Positions 7,424-15,577 of a DNA stretch of 64,000 nucleotides are shown here, piece after piece. The notes below the pieces were generated by a model. It saw nothing but the letters and a program-made list of their open reading frames with translations. It did no database searches and had not been told where the DNA came from. The DNA is from Methanosarcina sp. MTP4 (GTDB lineage Archaea; Halobacteriota; Methanosarcinia; Methanosarcinales; Methanosarcinaceae), in assembly GCF_000970045.1 (NCBI RefSeq), contig NZ_CP009505.1:744001-808000 (forward strand), in the 5' to 3' direction. Position 1 is the first letter of the stretch; each line of letters starts with the position of its first letter. Made by a program: the position numbers and the translations under genes.

Positions 7424-8221
7424 TCAAACGTAGGCGGTCAAAGTCTGTAGATGTTCATGATTATCTGTGTACTCCGGTTCTTTAAGGAGTGTACACATGT
7501 CCAGAGTGACCTGTCCGGCCATAAGTCTTATGGCAAAGCTGTAACAGCCCTGTTCACCGCACTTGCCACAGTTTGTCCGGGGAAGATATTTGTAGACCTC
7601 CATTAGTTCCACCTTTACTTTTTTCCTGGGAGTTGGGGCTACACCTTTTGCAATAGCTTCATTGATGGTGCTCTTCAGGCTTTCAAGCTCTTCTTTAGCT
7701 TCATCCTCGTTTTTTATCATCCTGATGGAGACTTTTCCACTACTGTAAATAGTTGTAATTATTTCTCCTTTTTGAATTATCAAGCTGCCTTTTCTACCCG
7801 AGTAATTGCTTCTGGGAAAGAGGGGCTCAAGGAGTTTCAGGATTCCACCAGGAGGTGGAAGCATATTTGCGCTTACCCTGAGTTTTAAGGGATCTGCTAT
7901 GCAGGGCAAAAGCTGCCTTATCTCTAAAATCTCCACCGGCTTTGCCTGAAAAAAGTCTGCAGTTTTTTCCTCACTTCTTCCTGTTTTATTCTTCCGGAAC
8001 TTCCTGCCATATTCACTCAGCTTCACAGTCTCTTCTTCAAACTCAATCAGACCTGCCTGTTGTAAAATCTTGAGGTGAAAGTCAAGGTTATTAGTCCCGA
8101 TTATCTCTTCCAGTTCCCCGGCACTTCTATATCCGTTCTCCAGAAAGTTAATTATCTTCCTTCTGGTAACGTTGGCAACAGCAAAGTTCACGAGTTTTGT
8201 CTCATTCGGATTTCCCGGCAT
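7424..8221 (-). CDS. ArsR-type winged-helix regulator fused to a CdhE-type four-cysteine Fe-S domain (copy A)
   Basis: A 265-residue protein. Residues 1-75 form an ArsR-like winged helix (RRKIINFLENGYRSAGELEE, then LDFHLKILQQAGLIEFEE). The middle (about 97-190) is an unrecognised domain with LIIQKGEIITTIYSSGKVSI, slightly reminiscent of a TBP-like strand pattern. The C-terminus carries C218-x2-C221-x4-C226-x16-C243 in YLPRTNCGKCGEQGC, the 4Fe-4S motif of the corrinoid Fe-S protein CdhE, with identical spacing. The ATG at 8221 was chosen over a GTG at 8230 because AGGTG lies six bases upstream. It precedes dsrE by 25 bases. An Fe-S redox or sulfur sensor is inferred. Confidence 0.8.
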   Translation of the reverse strand: MPGNPNETKLVNFAVANVTRRKIINFLENGYRSAGELEEIIGTNNLDFHLKILQQAGLIEFEEETVKLSEYGRKFRKNKTGRSEEKTADFFQAKPVEILEIRQLLPCIADPLKLRVSANMLPPPGGILKLLEPLFPRSNYSGRKGSLIIQKGEIITTIYSSGKVSIRMIKNEDEAKEELESLKSTINEAIAKGVAPTPRKKVKVELMEVYKYLPRTNCGKCGEQGCYSFAIRLMAGQVTLDMCTLLKEPEYTDNHEHLQTLTAYV

Positions 8222-8370
8222 CTTTAACACCTATCAGTAACCGCTGAAGTCACCTTCTGAACCTTTATGCTTTATCGGTATCAAGAAAGCCTTTCCTTCT
8301 CTGCAATCCCGATACAGAACTTCCGGGCCAATTAAAAAGAAAGGGGCATGGTTTTTTTGATAAAACCGGG

Positions 8371-9168
8371 TCAGATGTATGCAGTCAGGACCTTCAGGTG
8401 TTCCTGATTGGTTGCATATTTCGCTTCTTTGAGGGGCGTACATTTGTCCAGAGGCAGTTCTCCGGCCATGAGCTTGATGGCAAAGGTGTAGCAGCCCTGT
8501 TCCCCGCAATCTTTGCAATCGGTTTTTGGCAGATACTTATAGATCTCCATTGGCTCGACCCTGACCTTCTCACGGGGCGCCGGAGCAACGCCTTTTGCTA
8601 TTGCCTCGTTTATCGTTTCTTTCAGGCTATCAAGCATCTCTTTTGCCTCTCCCTCGTTTTTGACCATGGTTATGGTGACTTTTCCCGTACTGTAGATGGT
8701 TGTAATGACTTCCCCTTTCTGCGTTATCAGAGCCCCGATCCTGTCTGAATATCTACTTCTTGGAAAAATAGGCTCAAGGACCTTGAGGACTCCACCCAGG
8801 GGTGGGGCCATGTTTGCAATTGTCCTGAACTTTGTTGAATCGGCTATGCAGGGCAAAAGCTGCCTGATCTCCGTGAGTTCCACGGGTTTTGCCCGGGATA
8901 GGTCTGCAACTTTCTTTGCAGTTTCCCCGGATTTTCCTTCAATGAAGTTCCTTCCGTACTCGCTCAGACTTACGTTTCCCTCTTCCAGCTCTATCAGGTT
9001 TGCCTGCTGTAATAGCTTGAGATGGTAGTCCAGCATGGCTTTTCCGACTACCTCTCCAATCTCCTCTATTGTCCTATCTCCCTCTACCAGGAAGTTCATC
9101 ACTTTCCGTCGGGTGCCATTGGCCAGGGCATTATTCACCAGTTTTATCTCTTTCGGGTCTCCAGGCAT
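8371..9168 (-). CDS. ArsR-type winged-helix regulator fused to a CdhE-type four-cysteine Fe-S domain (copy B)
   Basis: Also exactly 265 residues from the ATG at 9168 (preceded by GGAGGATG), and clearly paralogous to 7424-8221 along its whole length. It has the N-terminal winged helix (LDYHLKLLQQANLIELEE), the same middle domain (ALITQKGEVITTIYSTGKV), and a C-terminal YLPKTDCKDCGEQGCYTF with a fourth cysteine in LDKCTPL. It lies 150 bases upstream of copy A. Its promoter holds a GTTTCAA/TTGAAAC palindrome (9320-9339), so it or its twin is the best candidate to bind the palindromes of this region. The frame runs upstream to 9270, but that part has no counterpart in copy A. Confidence 0.8.
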   Translation of the reverse strand: MPGDPKEIKLVNNALANGTRRKVMNFLVEGDRTIEEIGEVVGKAMLDYHLKLLQQANLIELEEGNVSLSEYGRNFIEGKSGETAKKVADLSRAKPVELTEIRQLLPCIADSTKFRTIANMAPPLGGVLKVLEPIFPRSRYSDRIGALITQKGEVITTIYSTGKVTITMVKNEGEAKEMLDSLKETINEAIAKGVAPAPREKVRVEPMEIYKYLPKTDCKDCGEQGCYTFAIKLMAGELPLDKCTPLKEAKYATNQEHLKVLTAYI

Positions 9169-9319
9169 TTTCACATCCTCCCTAATTCCGTGGCCGAAAT
9201 CTCTGCACACATCAGTTTTTTCCGGAGGCTTTTTTTGGAGTGTGCCTCTTTCTGCGGAGCTTGCAGCCACAATCCAATATATTTTTAATGTCTCTTTGAG
9301 TTTGTATTTATAGATTGCT

Positions 9320-9353
9320 GTTTCAATTTATTTTGAAACCACTGTATTATAAA
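9320..9353 (-). promoter_or_regulatory. Promoter and palindromic operator of the Fe-S regulator/dsr operon
   Basis: On the minus strand a TATA-like TTTTTATAATA (about 9343-9353) is followed by a palindrome with 7-base arms GTTTCAA/TTGAAAC and a 6-base spacer (9320-9339). It is about 150 bases upstream of the regulator ATG at 9168. The motif core TTTCAA...TTGAAA is shared with the operators at 4461-4521 and 5659-5680. Confidence 0.5.
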
Positions 9354-9506
9354 AAGAATTAAATCAGTTGTGGAATGGGGCAAACCGGAACTGGAAGGTA
9401 AAAAGGAAGCAAGAATAAAACAAAAAAGAAAACAAAAAAGGAAATAATTTTGGGTCCCGGTTTCCCCGGAACCCCTTTCAAATATCCTGCGCAGGATTTC
9501 TTTCAC

Positions 9507-10727
9507 TCAGATAAAACCGATGTCGTAGGCTGTTTCCCCGTGGATTGCGAGGTCCAGGCCTGCCTCCTCTTCTTCCTCGGAGACCTTGACAGGGGTTATC
9601 GCGTTGATAAGGACCAGCATGATATAGGTGAAGACGAAGCCGTAGATTGAGGCCCCGATGACTGCAGCCAGCTGTTTGAGAAAGAAGGCTCCTCCCCCGT
9701 AGAGCAGCCCGTCCGCTCCCATAGGGTTTACGGCGGTTGAGGCAAAGACCCCTAAAAGGATGGAGCCGAGCACTCCACCCATGCCGTGAACGCCCCAGAC
9801 GTCCAGGGCATCATCCCATCCCATCCTGTTTTTAAGGTGGACCGCAAAGTAGCAGACTACACCTCCCATGATGCCCATGAAGGCTGCCACGGGCATGGAA
9901 ATCAGGCCTGCGGCCGGGGTGACGGTGGCAAGTCCCGCAACGGCTCCGGTCATGAAGCCCACGAACTTGGGCTTTCTCTCATTATACCATTCAATGATCA
10001 GCCAGGTGATTGCCGCAAAAGAAGCCGCTATGTCGGTGTTCAGGAAGGCAAGGGCCGTAATCCCGTCAGCGTTGAGTTCGCTCCCGGCGTTAAACCCGTA
10101 CCATCCGAACCAGAGGAGTGCCGTCCCTATGGCCATTAAGGGGATACTATTGGGTTTATGGTCCTTGAATTTCCTTGAACCTACGAAGGAAACGGCTGCC
10201 AGGGCAGCAAAGCCTGCGGTCGCATGCACCACGATTCCTCCCGCAAAGTCCAGGACTCCCCACTCGGCCAGCAGGCCCCCGCCCCATACCATGTGGACGA
10301 AGGGATAGTAGACAAAAAGCTGCCAGAGCACCAGGAAAATCATGTAGGCCTTGAAGGTGACCCTGTTTACAAAAGCCCCCGTTATCAGGGCCGGGGTGAT
10401 GATTGCAAACATCATCTGGTAAGCCACGAAAACGATTTCCGGAAACCTCCCGTCTCCAAAAGCACTTGTTGGGGTAATTCCGTGCAGGAAAGCCTTGTCC
10501 AGGTTGCCTATGATGGCTCCATCTCCCCCGCTGAAACAGAGGGAGTAGCCGACTATAAACCACAAAATAGTTGTAACTCCCAGAGAGACAAAGCTCTGCA
10601 TCATTATACCAAGAATATTGCGCTTGCAGGCAAGCCCTCCGTAGAAGAAGGCCAGGCCCGGGGTCATAAGCATCACCAGGCTTGTCGCAAGCAACATAAA
10701 ACCAGTCGAACCGGTATCAAACATCAT
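9507..10727 (-). CDS. amt: Ammonium transporter (Amt family), stand-alone copy
   Basis: A 406-residue Amt/Rh-type channel with 11 predicted membrane helices. The twin histidines of the ammonium path are in IVVHATAGFAALAA and DVWGVHGMGGVLG. Typical motifs FYGGLACKRN near the N-terminus and WFGWYGFNAGS in the middle are present. It ends in the usual charged tail HGETAYDIGFI that contacts PII proteins. The gene is divergent from the glnK-amt pair that starts at 10888 and has no PII gene of its own, so it may share that GlnK. Expected role: uptake of ammonium at low supply. Confidence 0.93.
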   Translation of the reverse strand: MMFDTGSTGFMLLATSLVMLMTPGLAFFYGGLACKRNILGIMMQSFVSLGVTTILWFIVGYSLCFSGGDGAIIGNLDKAFLHGITPTSAFGDGRFPEIVFVAYQMMFAIITPALITGAFVNRVTFKAYMIFLVLWQLFVYYPFVHMVWGGGLLAEWGVLDFAGGIVVHATAGFAALAAVSFVGSRKFKDHKPNSIPLMAIGTALLWFGWYGFNAGSELNADGITALAFLNTDIAASFAAITWLIIEWYNERKPKFVGFMTGAVAGLATVTPAAGLISMPVAAFMGIMGGVVCYFAVHLKNRMGWDDALDVWGVHGMGGVLGSILLGVFASTAVNPMGADGLLYGGGAFFLKQLAAVIGASIYGFVFTYIMLVLINAITPVKVSEEEEEAGLDLAIHGETAYDIGFI

Positions 10728-10887
10728 ATCATCCCTTCTTTATATAATAACTCGGAAACCAAAGGTTTCTTTCCTTCTTCCGACTTTGTGTTATTTAACT
10801 TTGCCAAATAATGTATCCTGATCTCGAACTTAATCGAAATGTTTAAATTATATTGGCAGAGAAATAGGATACCTTCTGGTGGTCACA

Positions 10888-11232
10888 ATGAAGTACATAA
10901 TTGCAATGATAAGGCCTGAAAGGCTTTCCGCGGTCAAGAACGAGCTTCAGAAAATTGAAGTAAACCGGTTGACAGTATCGTCTGCTTCTGGATATGGTGC
11001 GCAAGGAGGGCATCTGGAAATCTACAAGGCAATGGAATCCGAAGCGAACCTCCTTGAGAAAATCAGGCTTGAAATTGCAGTAAATGATGATTTTCTTGAA
11101 GCAACGATTGAAGCGATAAAGACGGGCGCAAAGGGCAACGACGGGCATGTCGGAAGCGGTAAGATCTTCGTGCTGCCCCTTGAAAACGTTATAAGGATCC
11201 GCACGGATGAAAGCGGACCTGTTGCTATCTGA
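10888..11232 (+). CDS. glnK: Nitrogen regulatory protein PII (GlnK type)
   Basis: A 114-residue PII protein starting MKYIIAMIRPERLSAVKNEL, with the C-terminal LENVIRIRTDESG signature. It gates the ammonium channel encoded immediately downstream by inserting its T-loop, controlled by ATP/ADP and 2-oxoglutarate. The T-loop reads GYGAQGGHLEIYKAMESEAN: Tyr46 is kept, but residue 51, the uridylylated tyrosine in bacteria, is serine. The loop before the second signature (TGAKGNDGHVGSGKIFV) is slightly longer than usual. The start was set at the ATG with GGTGG upstream rather than the GTG at 10879. A TATA-like sequence lies near 10838. Confidence 0.92.
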   Translation: MKYIIAMIRPERLSAVKNELQKIEVNRLTVSSASGYGAQGGHLEIYKAMESEANLLEKIRLEIAVNDDFLEATIEAIKTGAKGNDGHVGSGKIFVLPLENVIRIRTDESGPVAI

Positions 11233-11245
11233 GGTGGGGTGGAAA

Positions 11246-12439
11246 ATGGGTATCGTAGCAGCAGACACTGTATGGGTAATGATTTCTTCCGCACTTGTTT
11301 TGTTAATGCTTCCCGGGCTTGCCCTTTTCTACGGCGGGCTGGTTCAGCGCAAAAATGTCCTGAGCAGCATGATGCACTCGTTTGTTGCGATGGGCATCAT
11401 GGCTATAGAATGGGTAGTAATAGGTTACTCCCTTGCTTTCGGAAGCGGCAACTGGTTTATAGGTGGGCTAGAGCACGCATTCCTGCAGGGGATTGACCCT
11501 TATTCGGTAACGGGAACCATTCCCACATATGCCTTTGTCGTATTTCAGGGGATGTTTGCAATAATTACGCCCGCCCTTATCTCCGGGGCCATTGTCGGGC
11601 GTGTCAAGTTCAAGTCATATATCGCATTTATCGCACTCTGGGGGCTTTTAGTCTATGCCCCGGTCTGCCACTGGGTCTGGGGAGGTGGCTTCCTTACAGG
11701 AGAAGCTCTGGACTTTGCAGGCGGCACTGTTGTCCATGTAACTTCGGGCATTTCCTCCCTTGCAATCCTGGTCTACCTCGGCAAGAGGAGAGGGTACGGC
11801 TTCGACTCCATAGAACCCCACAACCTAACCCTTACCCTGCTAGGGGCAGGGCTTCTCTGGTTCGGATGGTTCGGGTTCAATGCCGGCTCGGCCCTGGCTG
11901 CAAATGAGATCGCGGCAGTCGCGTTTATTACGACCCTCATCGCACCCGCAGCCGCATCCCTTACCTGGATGGCTGTAGAATGGATGCATGCGGGAAAGCC
12001 AACTGCTATCGGGTTCGCCTCAGGTATCCTTGCCGGGCTTGTTGCAATCACCCCTGCAGCCGGTTTTGTCACGCCTATGGCAGCAATTCCGATCGGTGTG
12101 ATCTCCGGAATTATCTGCTACATGGCTGTGGAGCTCAAAGGCAAGCTCGGATATGACGATTCCCTGGACGCTTTCGGGGTCCACGGGGTCGGCGGAATAA
12201 CAGGTGCCCTTTTAACAGGCGTGTTTGCAAGCGTGGGAGCCACGGGACTTCTTCTTGGCAACCCGCAGCAGCTAATTCTCCAGCTTGAAGGGGTAGTTAT
12301 AACGATTCTTTACGCAGTTGTCTGCACAATCATAATCGGATTTGTGCTCCAGAAAACTATAGGGTTCAAGGTAAGCGTAAGCGAGGAAAACATCGGGCTT
12401 GACAGGACCCAGCACGGCGAGATCGCATACAACGTTTGA
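11246..12439 (+). CDS. amt: Ammonium transporter (Amt family) partnered with GlnK
   Basis: A 397-residue Amt channel from the ATG at 11246, which has GAGGTGGGG just upstream; a longer frame overlapping the glnK end has no support. Conserved features are FYGGLVQRKN, the first pore histidine in TVVHVTSGISSLA, WFGWFGFNAGS, the second histidine in DAFGVHGVGGITG, and the tail QHGEIAYNV. It is only 13 bases behind glnK, so the two are co-transcribed and should form the channel and its gate. It is paralogous to 9507-10727. Downstream (12440-12645) is a T-rich spacer with two or three degenerate copies of a roughly 52-base TTTCACCTG-containing repeat. Confidence 0.93.
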   Translation: MGIVAADTVWVMISSALVLLMLPGLALFYGGLVQRKNVLSSMMHSFVAMGIMAIEWVVIGYSLAFGSGNWFIGGLEHAFLQGIDPYSVTGTIPTYAFVVFQGMFAIITPALISGAIVGRVKFKSYIAFIALWGLLVYAPVCHWVWGGGFLTGEALDFAGGTVVHVTSGISSLAILVYLGKRRGYGFDSIEPHNLTLTLLGAGLLWFGWFGFNAGSALAANEIAAVAFITTLIAPAAASLTWMAVEWMHAGKPTAIGFASGILAGLVAITPAAGFVTPMAAIPIGVISGIICYMAVELKGKLGYDDSLDAFGVHGVGGITGALLTGVFASVGATGLLLGNPQQLILQLEGVVITILYAVVCTIIIGFVLQKTIGFKVSVSEENIGLDRTQHGEIAYNV

Positions 12440-12645
12440 GTGCAGGTAATCTTTTATTTGCACTTTTCACCTTTCTTTGATTTTCTTTTTTTCAAGTTTT
12501 CACCTGCATTTTTTGTTTCTTTTCGACTTTACACCTGCATTATTTTTTTTCAAGCTTTCACCTGAATTTTTTGGTTTCTTCTCGACTTTTTTATTAAGTT
12601 TTTCCCATACGAGAGCTTTTATTTCCTAAAAACGAATTCAGAAAT

Positions 12646-13530
12646 ATGTTTGAAGAAATAGGTAGTGTAAGAAACGAAGCCGATGCAGAGGCCCTCGGGC
12701 TACTTGCTCTCTTCAGGGACAGCATAAGTGAAATTCGCCTGAATGAGCCGGAGTCCGTATCCACATATTTCAACCCGGATTACTCGCATTACATCGTTGT
12801 CCATACCCCTCTTTCCATTCGGTATCCTGAAAAAAGGGAGGAATGGAACCTTCGTTTTTCCGGGAACGCCGGGGTCTCGCTTGTGGAACTGGTGGTGGCC
12901 GATGAGAGCACTGCCTGCGTGAAAGGCCTGATGGCCGTAAACGGCTCAAAAGTCTATGCAATTCTCCCGTACACCTCAATAGATGCGGAAAAAGCGGAAG
13001 CTGCCCGGTATCCGGAAGACCGGATGGGTAGGGTAAGAGCCGGGGTCCTTCCTGAAGTCCTTCCCGGAATCAGAGGGAAAACGGTCCTGGATGTAGGCTG
13101 TGGTTTTGGTGGAATCACGATGGAAATCGCAAGGAATAATCCCGGCTCGAAGGTTTACGGGATCGAAATCCATGAATCCCTTACCGCCCAGGCGCAGATG
13201 GACGCCGATGTCCAGGGGGTTCCCAACGTTGAGTTCAGGACCGGAAGTGCCTATGCCCTTCCCTTTGAAGCCGGCTCTATCGAAACGGCAACCTGCTTTT
13301 TCATGCTCCATCACCTTCAAGATATCCGGCATGCTCTCTTTGAAATCAAAAGAGTCCTGAAATCCGGAGGAGAACTGATAGCTGTCGAACCGCTTATCCA
13401 GCATCATGACCACGGGCCTCAGCTTTTGGAAGCTGAGTGGAAAGAGCTTTTCGAAGGGGCGGAGTTTGATACGGTGGTGGAAAGTAAACCTGGGGCCGTA
13501 GTCCTGAAGGGAATGAAAAAACAACTTTGA
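12646..13530 (+). CDS. SAM-dependent class I methyltransferase with an extra N-terminal domain
   Basis: A 294-residue protein. The C-terminal half is a Rossmann methyltransferase: motif I VLDVGCGFGGITMEIA near residue 147, the acidic residue ending beta-2 in VYGIEIHE, and CFFMLHHLQDI followed by VLKSGGELIAVEP. The first 140 residues form an unrecognised domain with several beta strands (STYFNPDYSHYIVVHTPLS). The substrate is unknown; the methylase half resembles the UbiE/menG-like small-molecule group. A TATA-like element (near 12614) lies only about 30 bases before the ATG, so the message may be nearly leaderless. The next gene is an isoprenoid reductase, so a lipid or quinone substrate is possible but unproven. 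Confidence 0.8.
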   Translation: MFEEIGSVRNEADAEALGLLALFRDSISEIRLNEPESVSTYFNPDYSHYIVVHTPLSIRYPEKREEWNLRFSGNAGVSLVELVVADESTACVKGLMAVNGSKVYAILPYTSIDAEKAEAARYPEDRMGRVRAGVLPEVLPGIRGKTVLDVGCGFGGITMEIARNNPGSKVYGIEIHESLTAQAQMDADVQGVPNVEFRTGSAYALPFEAGSIETATCFFMLHHLQDIRHALFEIKRVLKSGGELIAVEPLIQHHDHGPQLLEAEWKELFEGAEFDTVVESKPGAVVLKGMKKQL

Positions 13531-13568
13531 CACTGGCCTTCGATTCCAGTTTTGATTTTAGTTTTGAG

Positions 13569-13656
13569 CTTCGACTCTAACTTCGACTCTAACTTCGACT
13601 CTAACTTCGACTCTAACTTCGACTCTAACTCCGACTCTAACTCCGACTCTAACTTC
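13569..13656. repeat. 12-bp tandem repeat (CTTCGACTCTAA)
   Basis: About seven head-to-tail copies of CTTCGACTCTAA, two with C for T (CTCCGACTCTAA), in the spacer between the methyltransferase and the flavoprotein gene. Because 12 is divisible by three, the minus strand reads as a false Glu/Leu/Ser/Lys-rich coding frame. It is regarded as non-coding. Confidence 0.88.
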
Positions 13657-13717
13657 GATTTTGAACTTGACTTTGGCAACAATTATTTACTATTTGATTG
13701 ATACAGAAGATCCAGAC

Positions 13718-14908
13718 ATGATCCCTCAAGCCTCCTATGACATCATAGTGGTGGGCGCAGGCCCTGCAGGCTCCACTGCCGCCATGTACGCCGCAAGAAG
13801 CGGTGCCTCAGTCCTTTTTATTGACAAAAAACAGGAAATCGGAAATCCAATCCAGTGCGCAGGTTTCCTCCCCGACGCAGGGGAAGTCCGTGCACTCCTC
13901 CCGGATGCCATACTGCCCGAAACCCTTGACAACTGCCCTGATTCCTGCATTCTCCAGCCAATCAAAACCCAGCGCATTATTCCTCCGAACGGCAGCGTGA
14001 CGGAATTCCCTGTAGGAGGCACAGTCCTCGACCGCCGCCGTTACGACCAGTTCCTGGCAGAGCAGGCAGCCCGGGCAGGGGCGGAACTTATGGTAAAGAC
14101 CCGCGTGACAAAGGTCGAAGGAACAACAGTTGAGACCTCCGGGGTCTTCGGGAAACACAGGATCAGTGCAAAAGCAGTAATCGGAGCCGACGGCCCCAAT
14201 TCCCTGGTCGCAAAGTCAAAAGGGCTTTCCTGGAAACCCGGCTCGAAAGAAACCTCTGTTGCCATCGAGTACCAGGTCAGGAACGCCGATATCGACCCCG
14301 ATGCCCTGGAGATGTATTTCGGAAAAGACTTCGTCCCCGGGGGCTATGCCTGGATCTTCCCCGAAGGCAAGGACAGGGCAAACGTGGGAATCGGGGTCCG
14401 CACCGGGATGGCAGAAAAAGGGGTCTCTGCAAAAGAGTACCTGCACCGTTTCATGCGCAACCACCCCCTGGCAGCCCCCAAACTGAAAAATGCCTCTGTC
14501 ATGAACGTTATCGCAGGCATTATCCCTGTAAACGGTGCCCCGGAAAAAACGGCAACAGAAGATGCTCTAATAGTTGGCGACGCTGCCGGGCACGTCATCG
14601 CAACAAACGGAGGCGGAATCCCTCCTGCCATGATTGCTGGAAAAATCGCAGGAGAAACCGCTGCTGAGTTTGTGGCCGGGAAATGCAAACTCGAAGAATA
14701 TGACCGGCGCTGGAGACAGCAGTTTGGCAAAGGGCTTGAAACTTCGGTGCAGGCAAGGCAGCTCATGGATGGGATCATGAAGTCCGACACCCTCATGAAC
14801 GCGGCTTTCAAGTTCATCTCTCCCGAGCAGATGAAAGCCATGCAGTGCGGAAAAATGCCTGCCGCCGTAAAAATGGGGCTGCAGGCCCTTAACCGGAAGA
14901 AAAAGTAA
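13718..14908 (+). CDS. Geranylgeranyl reductase family FAD oxidoreductase
   Basis: A 396-residue flavoprotein from the ATG at 13718. It has the FAD-binding GxGxxG in IVVGAGPAGSTAAMYAA at the N-terminus, the family motif CAGFL (residues about 48-52), the GADGPNS motif near residue 168, and the second FAD motif ALIVGDAAGHV near residue 285. The family includes digeranylgeranylglycerophospholipid reductase, which saturates archaeal lipid chains, and quinone or isoprenoid reductases. Whether this copy acts on membrane lipids or another prenyl substrate cannot be told. An upstream TTG in the tandem repeat extends the frame but is unlikely. The preceding methyltransferase may act in the same pathway. 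Confidence 0.85.
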   Translation: MIPQASYDIIVVGAGPAGSTAAMYAARSGASVLFIDKKQEIGNPIQCAGFLPDAGEVRALLPDAILPETLDNCPDSCILQPIKTQRIIPPNGSVTEFPVGGTVLDRRRYDQFLAEQAARAGAELMVKTRVTKVEGTTVETSGVFGKHRISAKAVIGADGPNSLVAKSKGLSWKPGSKETSVAIEYQVRNADIDPDALEMYFGKDFVPGGYAWIFPEGKDRANVGIGVRTGMAEKGVSAKEYLHRFMRNHPLAAPKLKNASVMNVIAGIIPVNGAPEKTATEDALIVGDAAGHVIATNGGGIPPAMIAGKIAGETAAEFVAGKCKLEEYDRRWRQQFGKGLETSVQARQLMDGIMKSDTLMNAAFKFISPEQMKAMQCGKMPAAVKMGLQALNRKKK

Positions 14909-14977
14909 GCAAATGGAAATTGGGGGCGAAGCTTTCGCTTTTGATAGTATTCGGTTCTGTTGGCGTTTGTTTTTGTT

Positions 14978-15334
14978 TCAAGCTTCTGCAGTACCTTCAA
15001 CAGCTGTTTCCTCTTCCTTCTCCCCTGCCTCCCCCATTTTCCTTAACTCGGTTTGTGCATCTTCCTTATTGTACCTAGCTTCAGGATAAATCGACCTTAT
15101 TTCAAGTGCTTTGTCGAAGCAGGCAATGGCGTCCTCATACCTTTTAAGGACCACGTATTCAAGCCCTTTGAGGTTCCAGGCCCCGGCAAAGTCAGGCTTT
15201 AGCTCGATCACTTTGTCGAAGTATTCGATCTTTTTCTCGGGATCGGTTTCACCAACTGCGAGCCGGTACCACTCCTCTGCGGTCTTGCCTTCGATTTTCT
15301 TTTTCAGCAGTTTGTCCAGAAATCCCAACGACAT
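14978..15334 (-). CDS. Short TPR protein
   Basis: A 118-residue protein (MSLGFLDKLLKKKIEGKTAEEW and onward) with two to three tetratricopeptide repeats, e.g. AWNLKGLEYVVLKRYEDAIA then CFDKALEI. An acidic Glu-rich tail begins after residue 95. Its N-terminus is clearly paralogous to the TPR protein at 18384-18725, which shares a basic helix and the phrase KPDFAGAWN/KPNFAGALN. TPR domains bind other proteins. It is at the distal end of the run containing the AAA ATPase and ESCRT-III-like genes, so a scaffolding role there is suggested but not shown. Confidence 0.8.
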   Translation of the reverse strand: MSLGFLDKLLKKKIEGKTAEEWYRLAVGETDPEKKIEYFDKVIELKPDFAGAWNLKGLEYVVLKRYEDAIACFDKALEIRSIYPEARYNKEDAQTELRKMGEAGEKEEETAVEGTAEA

Positions 15335-15577
15335 CACTCCCTGTTAAATATGGGCTTTACTGGCAGAAATAAGTAGTGTCAGAAAAGGTCGTGACAGAAA
15401 TCGGTCGTGACAGAAATCGGTCGTGATAGAAGTAGGTCGTGACAGCCTTAAAGCCTTTAGATCTCTTTTTTGGAAGCTGACGCTATCTGATGTATGTTTA
15501 TTGAATCCCGGTTTTTTTGTCTTGCCAGCTTCAAGGTTTTTTCAAGCTTTCAGAACTTTCCAGACCCTGAGGTTTTT

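Noticed and set aside
8234-8518. Open frame between the two Fe-S regulators
   Set aside because: It mostly overlaps the well-supported copy B gene in another frame and ends in the spacer without any known motif.
9285-9506. Small minus-strand frame downstream of the amt gene
   Set aside because: It runs through the regulator promoter and poly-A/T stretches, has no ribosome site and no family features.
13419-13682. Minus-strand frame with repeated Leu-Glu-Ser-Lys units
   Set aside because: It is the complement of the 12-base tandem repeat and overlaps the end of the methyltransferase gene.
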